The notes beneath the pieces are model-generated. The model worked only from the letters and a program-made list of their open reading frames with translations, had not been told where the DNA came from and did not search any database. Below, piece by piece: positions 11,487 to 24,400 of a stretch of DNA of 64,000 bases. Position 1 is the first letter of the stretch. Each line of letters opens with the position of its first letter. The translations under genes were made by a program, and so were the position numbers. Source of the DNA: Limnoperna fortunei (lineage: Eukaryota > Mollusca > Bivalvia > Mytilida > Modiolidae); NCBI GenBank assembly GCA_944474755.1, contig OX104124.1, positions 28,494,452 to 28,558,451 on the forward strand, given 5' to 3'.

Positions 11487-11871
11487 CAGTGGCGGATGCA
11501 GGGGGTGGGGGGCGTAGCGGCGTACGCCCCCCCCTTTAAAAAAAAAAGAAAAGGAAAATAAAAAGAAAAAGGAAAGGGAAAGGGATGGTAAAAACCAGCG
11601 TACGCCCCCCCCCCTTTAAAAAAAAGAAGAAAAGGAAAAAAAAAGAGAAAAGGGATGGTAAAAACCAGCGCCAAAGGCAAAAATGTAATCCCCGCTCGTC
11701 CTCGCCATAAATTAATGTATTAACGGTACTAATTCGTTTATTATGATATCTCTGTTGTATATACTGTACCAAATAAAGGTTACTGAACACTATAAAAACC
11801 TTGTTCGTGGCCTTCCTATTCCGATATCCCCTTTTTACGCGCCCCCTTTCGAAAATCCTGGTTTACCCCTG
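11487..11871. mobile_element. Non-autonomous TIR element with internal duplication
   Basis: The left end reads CAGTGGCGGATGCAGG and the right end reads CCTGGTTTACCCCTG. They are imperfect inverted repeats of the CAGTGGCGGAT type common to animal DNA transposons. A direct CTTTC flanks both sides (11482-11486 and 11872-11876), which may be a target duplication. Inside, a block of about 80 bp (CGTACGCCCCCCC, then A-rich, then GGATGGTAAAAACCAG) is repeated twice (about 11520-11670). The two apparent minus-strand open frames here are low-complexity artefacts. Confidence 0.6.
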
Positions 11872-12028
11872 CTTTCATACGTTTTTGGGAAAGTCCGTGT
11901 GAACTTTCACTCGTGCTAGAAATTTTTACGTCTTTTGGCTCGTTCTGCTGCGCTCCACTCGCGAAAAAACATAAAAATTTCTATCACTCGTGAAAGATCA
12001 ACCGGTCTTTCCCCAAAACGTATGAAAG
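11872..12028. mobile_element. Palindromic foldback element
   Basis: Outer arms of about 25 bp (CTTTCATACGTTTT near 11872 and its complement ending at 12028) and inner arms (CTTTCACTCGTGCTAGAAAT and ATTTCTATCACTCGTGAAAG) pair almost along the whole length. They leave a central loop of about 35 bp containing GCTCGTTCTGCTGCGCTCC. It has no coding capacity and is MITE-like. It abuts the TIR element to its left. Confidence 0.75.
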
Positions 12029-12640
12029 AACCTATTAACCTTATATATGTTACACATGTATGTATGTATTATTTGTATATAAATATATTGTCTGTTTAAA
12101 GTAGACAACTTGGCGACAGGAAGAATCGTTACCATATCAACATATACTTGTAATTAACCACACTTGCTATTTAAACTGGGACTTTATAGGTTCCTGGTTT
12201 AAATAATTGTTATTTTGTATAGTTACAATTTGTACTATCCTTTATTGTTAGTTTCGTTTCATATTACCAATCAACATCTTTTTCTTTATTTGTATTGTAT
12301 GTTCATACCCTTCATGGGCCCATCTTATCTTATCTATATTTTTGAGATTTGATCATTTGCGTTGTTTACTCCAATTAGATTATTTTCAAAAATTGTCTTT
12401 TGGAAATAAAAAATAGTTTTAGGATCTTTAACAATTGTTTTTCATAAAAGTTATTTTTCTAAAATTAACTGACTTTTTTATTTTAACTTTTGAGTGAGAT
12501 GTTTTTCATCAGTTCTGGAATTTTACTATTACAATGTAAATGTGTTATCAATTTGTTGTGATCTGAATATGGATTTGGATCGTTTACTGGGAAATAATTT
12601 ACTGAGGAAAATAGATATTAATTTTTTTTTAATTCAAGGG
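12029..12640. other. AT-rich spacer, nothing recognised
   Basis: No domain, repeat or structured signal was found; the sequence is T-rich with short homopolymer runs. Confidence 0.5.
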
Positions 12641-12644
12641 TAGG

Positions 12645-13070
12645 GTTTACAGAGCTGTCACATGTACGAGCTGGATAAGACGTACGACAAAGCCTACGGG
12701 GTTAGATTGGACGTTTGACAGCCAACAGTGCTGGATACAACCTACGGTGCTAGCAAGAATGTATATGCCTAGATTGAACCTATTTTAACTCGAACACTGA
12801 CAGCCAATTGCGCTCAAAACGGAACCTTTGACACAGCCTACGACGCTAGACAGAACGTATGACAGCCTACGAAGCTATTATCAATGTTAAATAGACAGAA
12901 CGTATGACACAAACATTTAAAGCTACGGAGCTAGACAGGACGTTTGAACAACTTACACAGCGGATATTGCATAGAGCACGCTTCCTTCATCAATCGCGGA
13001 TGTATCTGGGCCGCACTTTTTACGTATACAATTCATCCAACGGCGCTAGATAGTATGTATGACACAAAAC
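12645..13070. repeat. Degenerate minisatellite
   Basis: The words CCTACG, GCTAGA and AACGTATGACAG recur at irregular spacings of roughly 30-40 bp, with many substitutions and gaps. An open frame at 12944-13183 overlaps it but shows no domain. Confidence 0.6.
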
Positions 13071-14231
13071 AGTATGGGTATAAGAAGAATAATTTAACAC
13101 TCTTTCAGTATCAGGCGTCACTGATTTCCTTCATTATAGGACTTAAAAATCATTTCCATAAACAAAAAAAAAAACGGCTATAAATATGGGAAAAGTATAG
13201 TTAATTCCAGTTATGATGTTGTGAAGTTACAAAGTTATAGTTTTTATTTTGTCGTGACACTACGTACTGTGAGGGGAAAAAATCGGCAACGTTTCTGCTT
13301 TTTGCTTGAAATTATGAGCGGTCAGAATTGAGGAATCGGGCTTGTTTGTGGAACCTGACATGTTTACGAGTACTGCAAATATATTCAAATTTACCATTTC
13401 CAAAATGATAAAATATCTAACTCTTATGTCAGTTGTGTCTATCCACTTTTCAGTTTTAAGTTGTTTATCTGGCGTTTTGTACACATAGATGTCTTTGGTC
13501 TCTTTTCGTTGTACATGTATATTAATTTGTTCATTTGAAGTTAATAAATACTTGACATCACATAGCAGTCCTTGACATTATGTTGACACAATAAGCTGTG
13601 TCTATAATCAGACTGAATCCTCATGTAATATCTGTTGTCTATGAACTGATTCCAACTGTATATGCGACTTTATAAAGCAGTCATTGGCACTACGAACATA
13701 AGGTCCACATTGGTCAAAGTTCCTCTAGTATAATATTTTAAATACACGCATTTACCTAGCTGTTATTATCTTGTTTGTATTATGTAATGATATTCTCTAT
13801 ACTTTTTTGTCGTATTGTCATATGTATTGTTTATTATGTAACAGTTCATGTTTGCTTTGACCCGTACGAGTGTAACTTTCGCACAAAAAATATAAAAATA
13901 TAAAATAATCTATGTATAGAATTTACTGACCAGCAGGGTGGAAAATCCCCTCTATGTCTGTATGTTTATATTGATTATTTAATTCCAACTAATCCAACGT
14001 ATGTATACGCATAACTTTGCTTGATTGTTTTAAATGTTTCAGACTTATAAAATGTACAGAGTTATATAAACTACGACGTATCTAATACAGACAGAATTGG
14101 ATATCGGTAAGAACTTTTTAAAACGATTTAATGATTTACAAACTTGTTAGTGAAAAAAAATGTTTTTTATTTTATTTTTATTTTACCAAAAATACCACGA
14201 TACAAATTGTGATGGTGTTTTTTTTTCCCTA
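13071..14231. other. Spacer before the 49-bp array, no gene seen
   Basis: A 74-codon minus-strand frame at 13260-13484 has no recognisable domain. The segment is AT-rich and has poly-T and poly-A runs just before the array. Confidence 0.5.
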
Positions 14232-14639
14232 ACGTCTAGTACATGTACGTAGTCTTTGCTGTTTTTGTTTCATTAGACTTCCTCGTGCCATTGTGTCTAG
14301 AACATAGCCTTTGCTGTTTCATTAGACTTCCCCTTGTCATTGTGCCTAGTACATAGCCATTGCTGTTTCATTAGACTTACCCTTGCCATTGTGGCTAGTA
14401 AATAGCCTTTGCTGTTTCATTAGACTTCCTCTTAATTACCATTATATGTAGTCTATAGTCTTTGCTGTTTCATTAGACTTCCTCTTGCCATTGTGTCTAG
14501 TACCTAGCTTTTGCTGTTTCATTAGATTTCCTCTTGCCATTGTGTCTAGTACATAGCCTTTGCTGTTTCATTAGACTTCCCCTTGCCGTTGTGTCTAGTA
14601 GATAGCCTTTGCTGTTTCATTAGACTTCCTCTTGCCATT

Positions 14640-14724
14640 CATCTTCGCTAGCCAAGGGTTACGATCCGATACTCTTATCTGAAGAGAGGGGGGACCTGAT
14701 CGTAACACTCGGCTAGCGAAGATG
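14640..14724. mobile_element. 85-bp palindromic element in satellite, copy 1
   Basis: The ends CATCTTCGCTAGCCA and GGCTAGCGAAGATG are inverted, with inner arms TTACGATC and GATCGTAA. It is flanked on both sides by CTTGCCATT (14631-14639 and 14725-14733), a 9-bp stretch present once in an ordinary 49-bp unit. That is what a 9-bp target duplication looks like. Confidence 0.85.
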
Positions 14725-17700
14725 CTTGCCATTATGTCTAGTAAATAGCCTTTGCTGTTTCATTAGATTTCCCCTTGCCATTGTGTCTAGTACATACCCT
14801 TTGCTGTTTCATTAGATTGCTTCTTGCCATTGTGTCTAGTGCATAGCCTTTGCTGTTTCATTAGACTTCCCCTTGCCATTGTGGCTAGTACATAGCCTTT
14901 GCTGTTTCATTAGATTTCCCCTTGCCATCATGTCTAGTACATAGTCTTTGCTGTTTCATTAGACTTCCTCTTGCCTTGTGTTTAGTATATAGCCTTTGCT
15001 GTTTCATTAGACTTCCTCTTGCCATTGTGTCTAGTACATAGCCTTTGCTGTTTCATTAGCTTTCCCCTTGCCATCGTGTCTAGTACATAGTCTTTGCTGT
15101 TTCATTAGATTTCCCCTTGCCATTGTGTCTAGTACATAGTCTTTGCTGTTTCATTAGACTTCCCCTTGCCATTATGTCTAGTGCATAGCCTTTGCTGTTT
15201 CATTAGATTTCCTCTTGCCATTGTGTCTAGTACATAGTCTTTGCTGTTTCATTAGATTTCCCCTTGCCATTGTGTCTAGTACATAGTCTTTGCTGTTTCA
15301 TTAGATTTCCCCTTGCCATCGTGTCTAGTGCATAGCCTTTGCTGTTTCATTAGACTTCCCCTTGCCATTATGTCTAGTGCATAGCCTTTGCTGTTTCATT
15401 AGATTTCCTCTTGCCATTGTGTCTAGTACATAGTCTTTGCTGTTTCATTAGATTTCCCCTTGCCATCGTGTCTAGTACATAGTCTTTGCTGTTTCATTAG
15501 ACTTCCTCTTGCCATTGTGTCTAGTACATAGCCTTTGCTGTTTCATTAGATTTCCTCTTGCCATTGTGTCTAGTGCATAGCCTTTGCTGTTTCATTAGCT
15601 TTCCCCTTGCCATCGTGTCTAGTACATAGTCTTTGCTGTTTCATTAGATTTCCCCTTGCCATTGTGTCTAGTACATAGTCTTTGCTGTTTCATTAGACTT
15701 CCTTTTGCCATTGTGTCTAGTACATAGCCTTTGCTGTTTCATTAGATTTCCCCTTGCCATTGTGTCTAGTACATAGTCTTTGCTGTTTCATTAGATTTCC
15801 TCTTGCCATTATGTCTAGTACATAATCTTTGCTGTTTCATTAGATTTCCCCTTGCCATTGTGTCTAGTACATAGCCTTTGCTGTTTCATTAGATTTCCCC
15901 TTGCCATTGTGTCTAGTACATATCCTTTGCTGTTTCATTAGACTTCCTCTTGCCATTGTGTCTAGTACATGGCCTTTGTTGTTTCATTAGATTTCCCCTT
16001 GCCGTTGTGTCTAGTACATAGCCTTTGCTGTTTCATTAGATTTCCCCTTGCCATTGTGTCTAGTACATAGTCTTTGCTGTTTCATTAGATTTCCTCTTGC
16101 CATTATGTCTAGTACATAATCTTTGCTGTTTCATTAGATTTCCCCTTGCCATTGTGTCTAGTACATAGCCTTTGCTGTTTCATTAGATTTCCTCTTAATT
16201 ACCATTGTGTGTAGTCTATAGTCTTTGCTGTTTCATTAGACTTCCTCTTGCCATTGTGTCTAGTACATAGCCTTTGCTGTTTCCTTACACTTCCTCTTGC
16301 CATTGTGTCTAGTACATAGCCTTTGCTGTTTCATTAGACTTCCCCTTGCCGTTGTGTCTGGTACATATCCTTTGCTGTTTCATTAGACTTCCTCTTACCA
16401 TTGTGTCTAGTACATAGCCTTTGCTGTTTCATTAGATTTCCCCTTGCCGTTGTGTCTAGTACATAGTGTTTGCTGTTTCATTAGATTTCCCCTTGCCATT
16501 GTGTCTAGTACATGGCCTTTGTTGTTTCATTAGATTTCCCCTTGCCGTTGTGTCTAATACATAGCCTTTGTTGTTTCATTAGATTTCCCCTTGCCGTTGT
16601 GTCTAGTACATAGTCTTTGCTGTTTCATTAGACTTCCCCTTGCCATTGTGTCTAGTACATAGTCTTTGCTGTTTCATTAGACTTCCCCTTGCCATCGTGT
16701 CTAGTACATAGCCTTTGCTGTTTCATTAGATTTCCTCTTGCCATCGTATCTAGTGCATAGCCTTTGCTGTTTCATTAGATTTCCTCTTGCCATTGTGTCT
16801 ACTACATAGTCTTTGCTGTTTCATTAGACTTCCCCTTGCCATTGTGTCTAGTACATAGCCTTTGCTGTTTCATTATAGACTTCCTCTTAATTACCATTGT
16901 GACTAGTACATAGCCTTTGCTGTTTCATTAGATTTCCTCTTGCCATCGTATCTAGTGCATAGCCTTTGCTGTTTCATTATAGACTTCCTCTTAATTACCA
17001 TTGTGTCTAGTACATAGTCTTTGCTGTTTCATTAGACTTCCCCTTGCCATTGTGTCTAGTACATAGCCTTTGCTGTTTCATTATAGACTTCCTCTTAATT
17101 ACCATTGTGTCTAGTACAAAGCCTTTGCTGTTTCATTAGACTTCCTCTTGCCATTGTGTCTAGTACAAAGCCTTTGCTGTTTCATTAGACTTCCCCTTGC
17201 CATCGTATCTAGTGCATAGTCTTTGCTGTTTCATTAGACTTCCCCTTGCCATCGTATCTAGTGCATAGCCTTTGCTGTTTCATTATAGACTTCCTCTTAA
17301 TTACCATCGTGTCTAGTACAAAGCCTTTGCTGTTTCATTAGACTTTCTCTTGCCATTGTGTCTAGTAAATAGCCTTTGCTGTTTCATTAGACTTCCTCTT
17401 GCCATTGTGTCTAGTAAATAGCCTTTGCTGTTTTATTAGACTTCCTCTTGCCATCGTGTCTAGTACAAAGCCTTTGCTGTTTCATTAGACTTCCCCTTGC
17501 CATCGTATCTAGTGCATAGCCTTTGCTGTTTCATTAGACTTCCTCTTGCCATTGTGTCTAGTACAAAGCCTTTGCTGTTTCATTAGACTTCCCCTTGCCA
17601 TCGTATCTAGTGCATAGTCTTTGCTGTTTAATTAGACTTCCTCTTGCCATTGTGTCTAGTACATAGCCTTTGCTGTTTCATTAGACTTCCCCTTGCCATC

Positions 17701-20360
17701 GTGTCTAGTACATAGCCTTTGCTGTTTCATTAGACTTCCTCTTGCCATTGTGTCTAGTAAATAGCCTTTGCTGTTTCATTAGACTTCCTCTTGCCATTGT
17801 GTCTAGTAAATAGCCTTTGCTGTTTCATTAGACTTCCTCTTGCCATTGTGTCTAGTAAATAGCCTTTGCTGTTTCATTAGACTTCCTCTTGCCATTGTGT
17901 CTAGTACATAGTCTTTGCTGTTTCATTAGATTTCCCCTTGCCATTGTGTCTAGTACATAGTCTTTGCTGTTTCATTAGACTTCCTCTTGCCATCGTGTCA
18001 AGTGCATAGCCTTTGCTGTTTCATTAGACTTCCCCTTGCCATTATGTCTAGTGCATAGTCTTTGCTGTTTCATTAGATTTCCTCTTGCCATTGTGTCTAG
18101 TACATAGCCTTTGCTGTTTCATTAGATTTCCCCTTGCCATCGTGTCTAGTACATAGTCTTTGCTGTTTCATTAGACTTCCTCTTGCCATTGTGTCTAGTA
18201 CATAGCCTTTGCTGTTTCATTAGATTTCCTCTTGCCATTGTGTCTAGTGCATAGCCTTTGCTGTTTCATTAGACTTCCTCTTGCCATTGTGTCTAGTACA
18301 TAGCCTTTGCTGTTTCATTAGATTTCCCCTTGCCATTGTGTCTAGTACATAGTCTTTGCTATTTCATTAGATTTCCTCTTGCCATTATGTCTAGTACATA
18401 GTCTTTGCTGTTTCATTAGATTTCCCCTTGCCATTGTGTCTAGTACATAGCCTTTGCTGTTTCATTAGACTTCCTCTTGCCATCGTGTCTAGTGCATAGG
18501 CTTTGCTGTTTCATTAGACTTCCTCTTGCCATTGTGTCTAGTACATAGCCTTTGCTGTTTCATTAGATTTCCCCTTGCCATTGTGTCTAGTACATAGTCT
18601 TTGCTATTTCATTAGATTTCCTCTTGCCATTATGTCTAGTACATAGTCTTTGCTGTTTCATTAGATTTCCCCTTGCCATTGTGTCTAGTACATAGCCTTT
18701 GCTGTTTCATTAGATTTCCTCTTAATTACCATTGTGTGTAGTCTATAGTCTTTGCTGTTTCATTAGACTTCCTCTTGCCATTGTGTCTAGTACATAGCCT
18801 TTGCTGTTTCCTTACACTTCCTCTTGCCATTGTGTCTAGTACATAGCCTTTGCTGTTTCATTAGACTTCCCCTTGCCGTTGTGTCTGGTACATATCCTTT
18901 GCTGTTTCATTAGACTTCCTCTTAACATTGTGTCTAGTACATAGCCTTTGCTGTTTCATTAGATTTCCCCTTGCCGTTGTGTCTAGTACATAGTGTTTGC
19001 TGTTTCATTAGATTTCCCCTTGCCATTGTGTCTAGTACATGGCCTTTGTTGTTTCATTAGATTTCCCCTTGCCGTTGTGTCTAGTACATAGTCTTTGCTG
19101 TTTCATTAGACTTCCTCTTGCCATTGTGTCTAGTACATAGCCTTTGTTGTTTCATTAGATTTCCCCTTGCCGTTGTGTCTAGTACATAGTCTTTGCTGTT
19201 TCATTAGATTTCCTCTTGCCATTGTGTCTAGTACATAGCCTTTGTTGTTTCATTAGATTTCCCCTTGCCGTTGTGTCTAGTACATAGTCTTTGCTGTTTC
19301 TTTAGACTTCCCTTTGCCATTGTGTCTAGTACATAGTCTTTGCTGTTTCATTAGACTTCCCCTTGCCATCGTGTCTAGTACATAGCCTTTGCCGTTTCAT
19401 TAGATTTCCCCTTGCCATTGTGTCTAGTACATAGTCTTTGCTGTTTCATTAGACGTCCCCTTGCCATTGTCTCTAGTACATAGCCTTTGCTGTTTCATTA
19501 TAGACTTCCTCTTAATTACCATTGTGTCTAGTACATAGCCTTTGCTGTTTCATTAGATTTCCTCTTGCCATTGTGTCTAGTACATAGTCTTTGCTGTTTC
19601 ATTAGACTTCCCCTTGCCATCGTGTCTAGTACATAGCCTTTGCTGTTTCATTAGACTTCCTCTTGCCATTGTGTCTAGTACATAGCCTTTGCTGTTTCAT
19701 TAGACTTCCTCTTAATTACCATTGTGTCTAGTACATAGCCTTTGCTGTTTCATTAGATTTCCTCTTGCCATTGTGTCTAGTACATAGTCTTTGCTGTTTC
19801 ATTAGACTTCCCCTTGCCATCGTGTCTAGTGCATAGCCTTCGCTGTTTCATTAGACTTCCCCTTGCCATTGTGTCTAGTACATAGTCTTTGCTGTTTCAT
19901 TAGACTTCCCCTTGCCATCGTGTCTAGTACATAGTCTTTGCTGTTTCATTAGACTTCCCCTTGCCATCGTGTCTAGTGCATAGCCTTTGCTGTTTCATTA
20001 GACTTCCCCTTACCATTGTGTCTAGTACATAGTCTTTGCTGTTTCGTTAGACTTCCCCTTGCCATCGTGTCTAGTGCATAGCCTTTGCTGTTTCATTAGA
20101 CTTCCTCTTGCCATCGTGTCTAGTGCATAGGCTTTGCTGTTTCATTAGATTTCCTCTTGCCATTGTGTCTAGGACATAGGCTTTGCTGTTTCATTAGACT
20201 TCCCCTTGCCATTGTGTCTGGTACATAGCCTTTGCTGTTTCATTAGACTTCCTCTTGCCATTATGTCTATTTCATAGCCTTTGCTATTTCATAAGACTTC
20301 CCCTTGCCGTTGTGTCTAGTAGATAGCCTTTGCTGTTTCATTAGACTTCCTCTTGCCATT

Positions 20361-20447
20361 CATCTTCGCTAGCCAAAGGTTACGATCCGATACTCTTATC
20401 TGAAGAGAGAGGGGGGCCTGATCGTAACACTTGGCTAGCTAAGATGC
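20361..20447. mobile_element. Palindromic element in satellite, copy 2 (block A)
   Basis: This is the same element as at 14640, slightly changed (CAAAGGTTACG on the left; right end GGCTAGCTAAGATG). It is flanked by CTTGCCATT and CTTGCCACT. Its counterpart is at 27703, 7342 bp away. Confidence 0.85.
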
Positions 20448-21341
20448 TTGCCACTGTGTCTAGAACATAGCCTTGGCTGTTTCATTAGACTTCCCCTTGC
20501 CATTGTTTCAAGTACATAGTCTTTGCTGTTTCATTAGACTTCCTCTTGCCATTGTGTCTAGTACATAGCCTTTGCTGTTTCATTAGACTTCCCCTTGCCA
20601 TCGTGTCTAGTGCATAGTCTTTGCTGTTTTATTAGACTTCCTCTTGCCATTGTGTCTAGTACATAGCCTTTGCTGTTTCATTAGACTTCCTCTTAATTAC
20701 CATTGTGTCTAGTACATAGCCTTTGCTGTTTCATTAGATTTCCTCTTGCCATTGTGTCTAGTACATAGTCTTTGCTGTTTTATTAGACTTCCTCTTGCCA
20801 TTGTGTCTAGTACATAGCCTTTGCTGTTTCATTAGACTTCCCCTTGCCACCGTGTCTAGTGCATAGCCTTTGCTGTTTCATTAGACTTCCTCTTGCCATT
20901 GTGTCTAGTGCATAGCCTTTGCTGTTTCATTAGACTTCCTCTTGCCATCGTGTCTAGTGCATAGCCTTTGCTGTTTCATTAGATTTCCCCTTGCCATTGT
21001 GTCTAGTACATAGCCTTTGCTGTTTCATTAGACTTCCTCTTGCCATTATGTCTATTTCATAGCCTTTGCTGTTTCATTAGACTTCCCCTTGCCGTTGTGT
21101 CTAGTAGATAGCATTTGCTGTTTCATTAGACTTCCCCTTGCCATTGTGTCTAGTACATAGTTTTTGCTGTTTCATTAGACTTCCTCTTGCCATTGTGTCT
21201 AGTACATAGCCTTTGCTGTTTCATTAGACTTCCCCTTGCCATCGTGTCTAGTACATAGTCTCTGCTGTTTCATTCGAATTCCTCTTGCCATTATGTCTAT
21301 TTCATAGCCTTTGCTGTTTCATTAGACTTCCTCTTGCCATT

Positions 21342-21425
21342 CATCTTCGCTAGCCAACGGTTACGATCCGATACTCTTATCTGAAGATAGGGGGGCCTGA
21401 TCGTAACACTTGGCTAGCGAAGATG
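21342..21425. mobile_element. Palindromic element in satellite, copy 3 (block A)
   Basis: Same element with CAACGGTTACG on the left, an intact GGCTAGCGAAGATG right end, and CTTGCCATT on both sides. Its counterpart is at 28684. Confidence 0.85.
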
Positions 21426-24400
21426 CTTGCCATTGTGTCTAGAACATAGCCTTTGCTGTTTCATTAGACTTCCCCTTGCCATTGTGTCTAGTGCATAGCC
21501 TTTGCTGTTTCATTAGATTCCCCCTTGCCATTGTGTCTAGTACATAGCCTTTGCTGTTTCATTAGACTTCCTCTTGCTATTATGTCTAGTGCATAGCCTT
21601 TGCTGTTTCATTAGACTTCCTCTTGCCATCGTGTCTAGTATATATCCTTTGCTGTTTCATTAGATTTCCTCTTGCCATTGTGTCTAGTACATAGCCTTTG
21701 CTGTTTCATTAGATTTCCCCTTGCCATTGTGTCTAGTATATATCCTTTGCTGTTTCATTAGATTTCCTCTTGCCAATGTGTTTAGTCTATAGCTTTTGCT
21801 GTTTCATTAGACTTCCTCTTGCCATTGTGTCTAGTACATAGCCTTTGCTGTTTCATTAGATTTCCCCTTGCCATCATGTCTAGTACATAGCCTTTGCTGT
21901 TTCATTAGACTTCCTCTTGCCATTGTGTCTTGTATATATCCTTTGCTATTTCATTAGACTTCCTCTTAATTACCATTGTGTGTAGTCTATAGCATTTGCT
22001 GTTTCATTAGATTTCCTCTTGCCATTGTGGGTAGTAAATAGCCTTTGCTGTTTCATTAGACTTCCCCTTGCCATTGTGGCTAGTAAATAGTCTTTGCTGT
22101 TTCATTAGACTTCCCCTTGCCATTGTGTCTAGTACATAGCCTTTGCTGTTTCATTAGACTTCCCCTTGCCATTGTGGCTAGTATATAGCCTTTGCTGTTT
22201 CGTTAGATTTCCTCTTGCCATTGTGTGTAGTCTATAACCTTTGCTGTTTCATTAGACTTCCCCTTGCCATTGTGTCTAGTGCATAGCCTTTGCTGTTTCA
22301 TTAGACTTCCCCTTGCCATTGTGTCTAGTGCATAGCCTTTTCTGTTTCATTAGACTTCCTCTTGCTATTTTGTCTATTTCATAGCCTTTGCTGTTTCATT
22401 AGACTTCCCCTTGCCGTGTGTCTAGTACATAGTCTTTGCTGTTTCATTAGACTTCCTCTTGCCGTTGTGTCTAGTACACAGCCTTTGCTGTTTCATTAGA
22501 CTTCCTCTTGCCATTGTGTGTAGTCTATAGCCTTTGCTGTTTCATTAGACTTCCCCTTGCTATTATGTCTAGTACAATGCCTTTGCTGTTTCATTAGATT
22601 TCCTCTTGCCAATGTGTGTAGTCTATAGCCTTTGCTGTTTCATTAGACTTCCTCTTGCCATTGTGTCTAGTACATAGTCTTTGCTGTTTCATTAGACTTC
22701 CTCTTGCCGTTGTGTCTAGTACACAGCCTTTGCTGTTTCATTAGACTTCCTCTTGCCATTGTGTGTAGTCTATAGCCTTTGCTGTTTCATTAGATTTCCT
22801 CTTGCCAATGTGTGTAGTCTATAGCCTTTGCTGTTTCATTAGACTTCCTCTTAATTACCATTGTGTGTAGTCTATAGCCTTTGCTGTTTCATTAGATTTC
22901 CTCTTACCATTGTGTCTGGTACATATCCTTTGCTGTTTCATTAGACTTCCTCTTGCCATTGTGTGTAGTACATACTCTTTGCTGTTTCATTAGACTTCCT
23001 CTTGCCATTGTGTCTGGTACATATCCTTTGCTGTTTCATTAGACTTCCTCTTGCCATTGTGTCTGGTACATATCCTTTGCTGTTTCATTAGACTTCCTCT
23101 TGCCATTGTGTCTGGTACATATCCTTTGCTGTTTCATTAGACTTCCTCATGCCATTGTGTGTAGTACATAGCCTTTGCTGTTTCATTAGACTTCCTCTTG
23201 CCATTGTGTCTAGTACATAGCCTTTGCTGTTTCATTAGACTTCCTCTTGCCATTGTGTCTGGTACATATCCTTTGCTGTTTCATTAGACGTCCTCTTGCC
23301 ATTGTGTCTAGTACATAGCCTTTGCTGTTTCATTAGACGTCCTCTTGCCATTGTGTGTAGTACATAGCCTTTGCTGTTTCATTAGACTTCCTCTTGCCAT
23401 TGTGTGTAGTACATAGCCTTTGCTGTTTCATTAGACTTCCTCTTGCCATTGTGTGTAGTACATTGTCTTTGCTGTTTCATTAGACTTCCTCTTGCCATTG
23501 TGTCTAGTACATAGTCTTTGCTGTTTCATTAGACGTCCTCTTGCCATTGTGTGTAGTACATAGCCTTTGCTGTTTCATTAGACTTCCTCTTGCCATTGTG
23601 TCTAGTACATAGTCTTTGCTGTTTCATTAGACTTCCCCTTGCCATCGTGTCTAGTACATAGCCTTTGCTGTTTCATTAGATTTCCTCTTGCCATCGTATC
23701 TAGTGCATAGCCTTTGCTGTTTCATTAGATTTCCTCTTGCCATTGTGTCTACTACATAGTCTTTGCTGTTTCATTAGACTTCCCCTTGCCATTGTGTCTA
23801 GTACATAGCCTTTGCTGTTTCATTATAGACTTCCTCTTAATTACCATTGTGTCTAGTACATAGCCTTTGCTGTTTCATTAGATTTCCTCTTGCCATCGTA
23901 TCTAGTGCATAGCCTTTGCTGTTTCATTATAGACTTCCTCTTAATTACCATTGTGTCTAGTACATAGTCTTTGCTGTTTCATTAGACTTCCCCTTGCCAT
24001 TGTGTCTAGTACATAGCCTTTGCTGTTTCATTATAGACTTCCTCTTAATTACCATTGTGTCTAGTACAAAGCCTTTGCTGTTTCATTAGACTTCCTCTTG
24101 CCATTGTGTCTAGTACAAAGCCTTTGCTGTTTCATTAGACTTCCCCTTGCCATCGTATCTAGTGCATAGTCTTTGCTGTTTCATTAGACTTCCCCTTGCC
24201 ATCGTATCTAGTGCATAGCCTTTGCTGTTTCATTATAGACTTCCTCTTAATTACCATCGTGTCTAGTACAAAGCCTTTGCTGTTTCATTAGACTTTCTCT
24301 TGCCATTGTGTCTAGTAAATAGCCTTTGCTGTTTCATTAGACTTCCTCTTGCCATTGTGTCTAGTAAATAGCCTTTGCTGTTTTATTAGACTTCCTCTTG

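Larger units (their letters stand above)
16640..23590. repeat. Higher-order copy A in 49-bp array (~6.95 kb)
   Basis: This block and the next share the same order of private unit variants. Examples are TCTACTACATAG (16799 and 23749), the CTTAATTACC unit at 18721 and 26063, and both palindromic elements. The offset is 6950 bp at the start and 7342 bp from about 18.7 kb on. The end of A touches the start of B. Confidence 0.85.

Noticed and set aside
11465..11790. Minus-strand open frames rich in Phe, Leu and Gly
   Set aside because: They arise from A-rich and C-rich low-complexity tracts duplicated inside a small DNA element.
14100..14231. A third copy of the array-flanking module left of the 49-bp array
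   Set aside because: Only GTTAGTGAAAAAAAATG followed by a T-rich run resembles it; in sequence this A/T-rich that is not distinguishable from chance.
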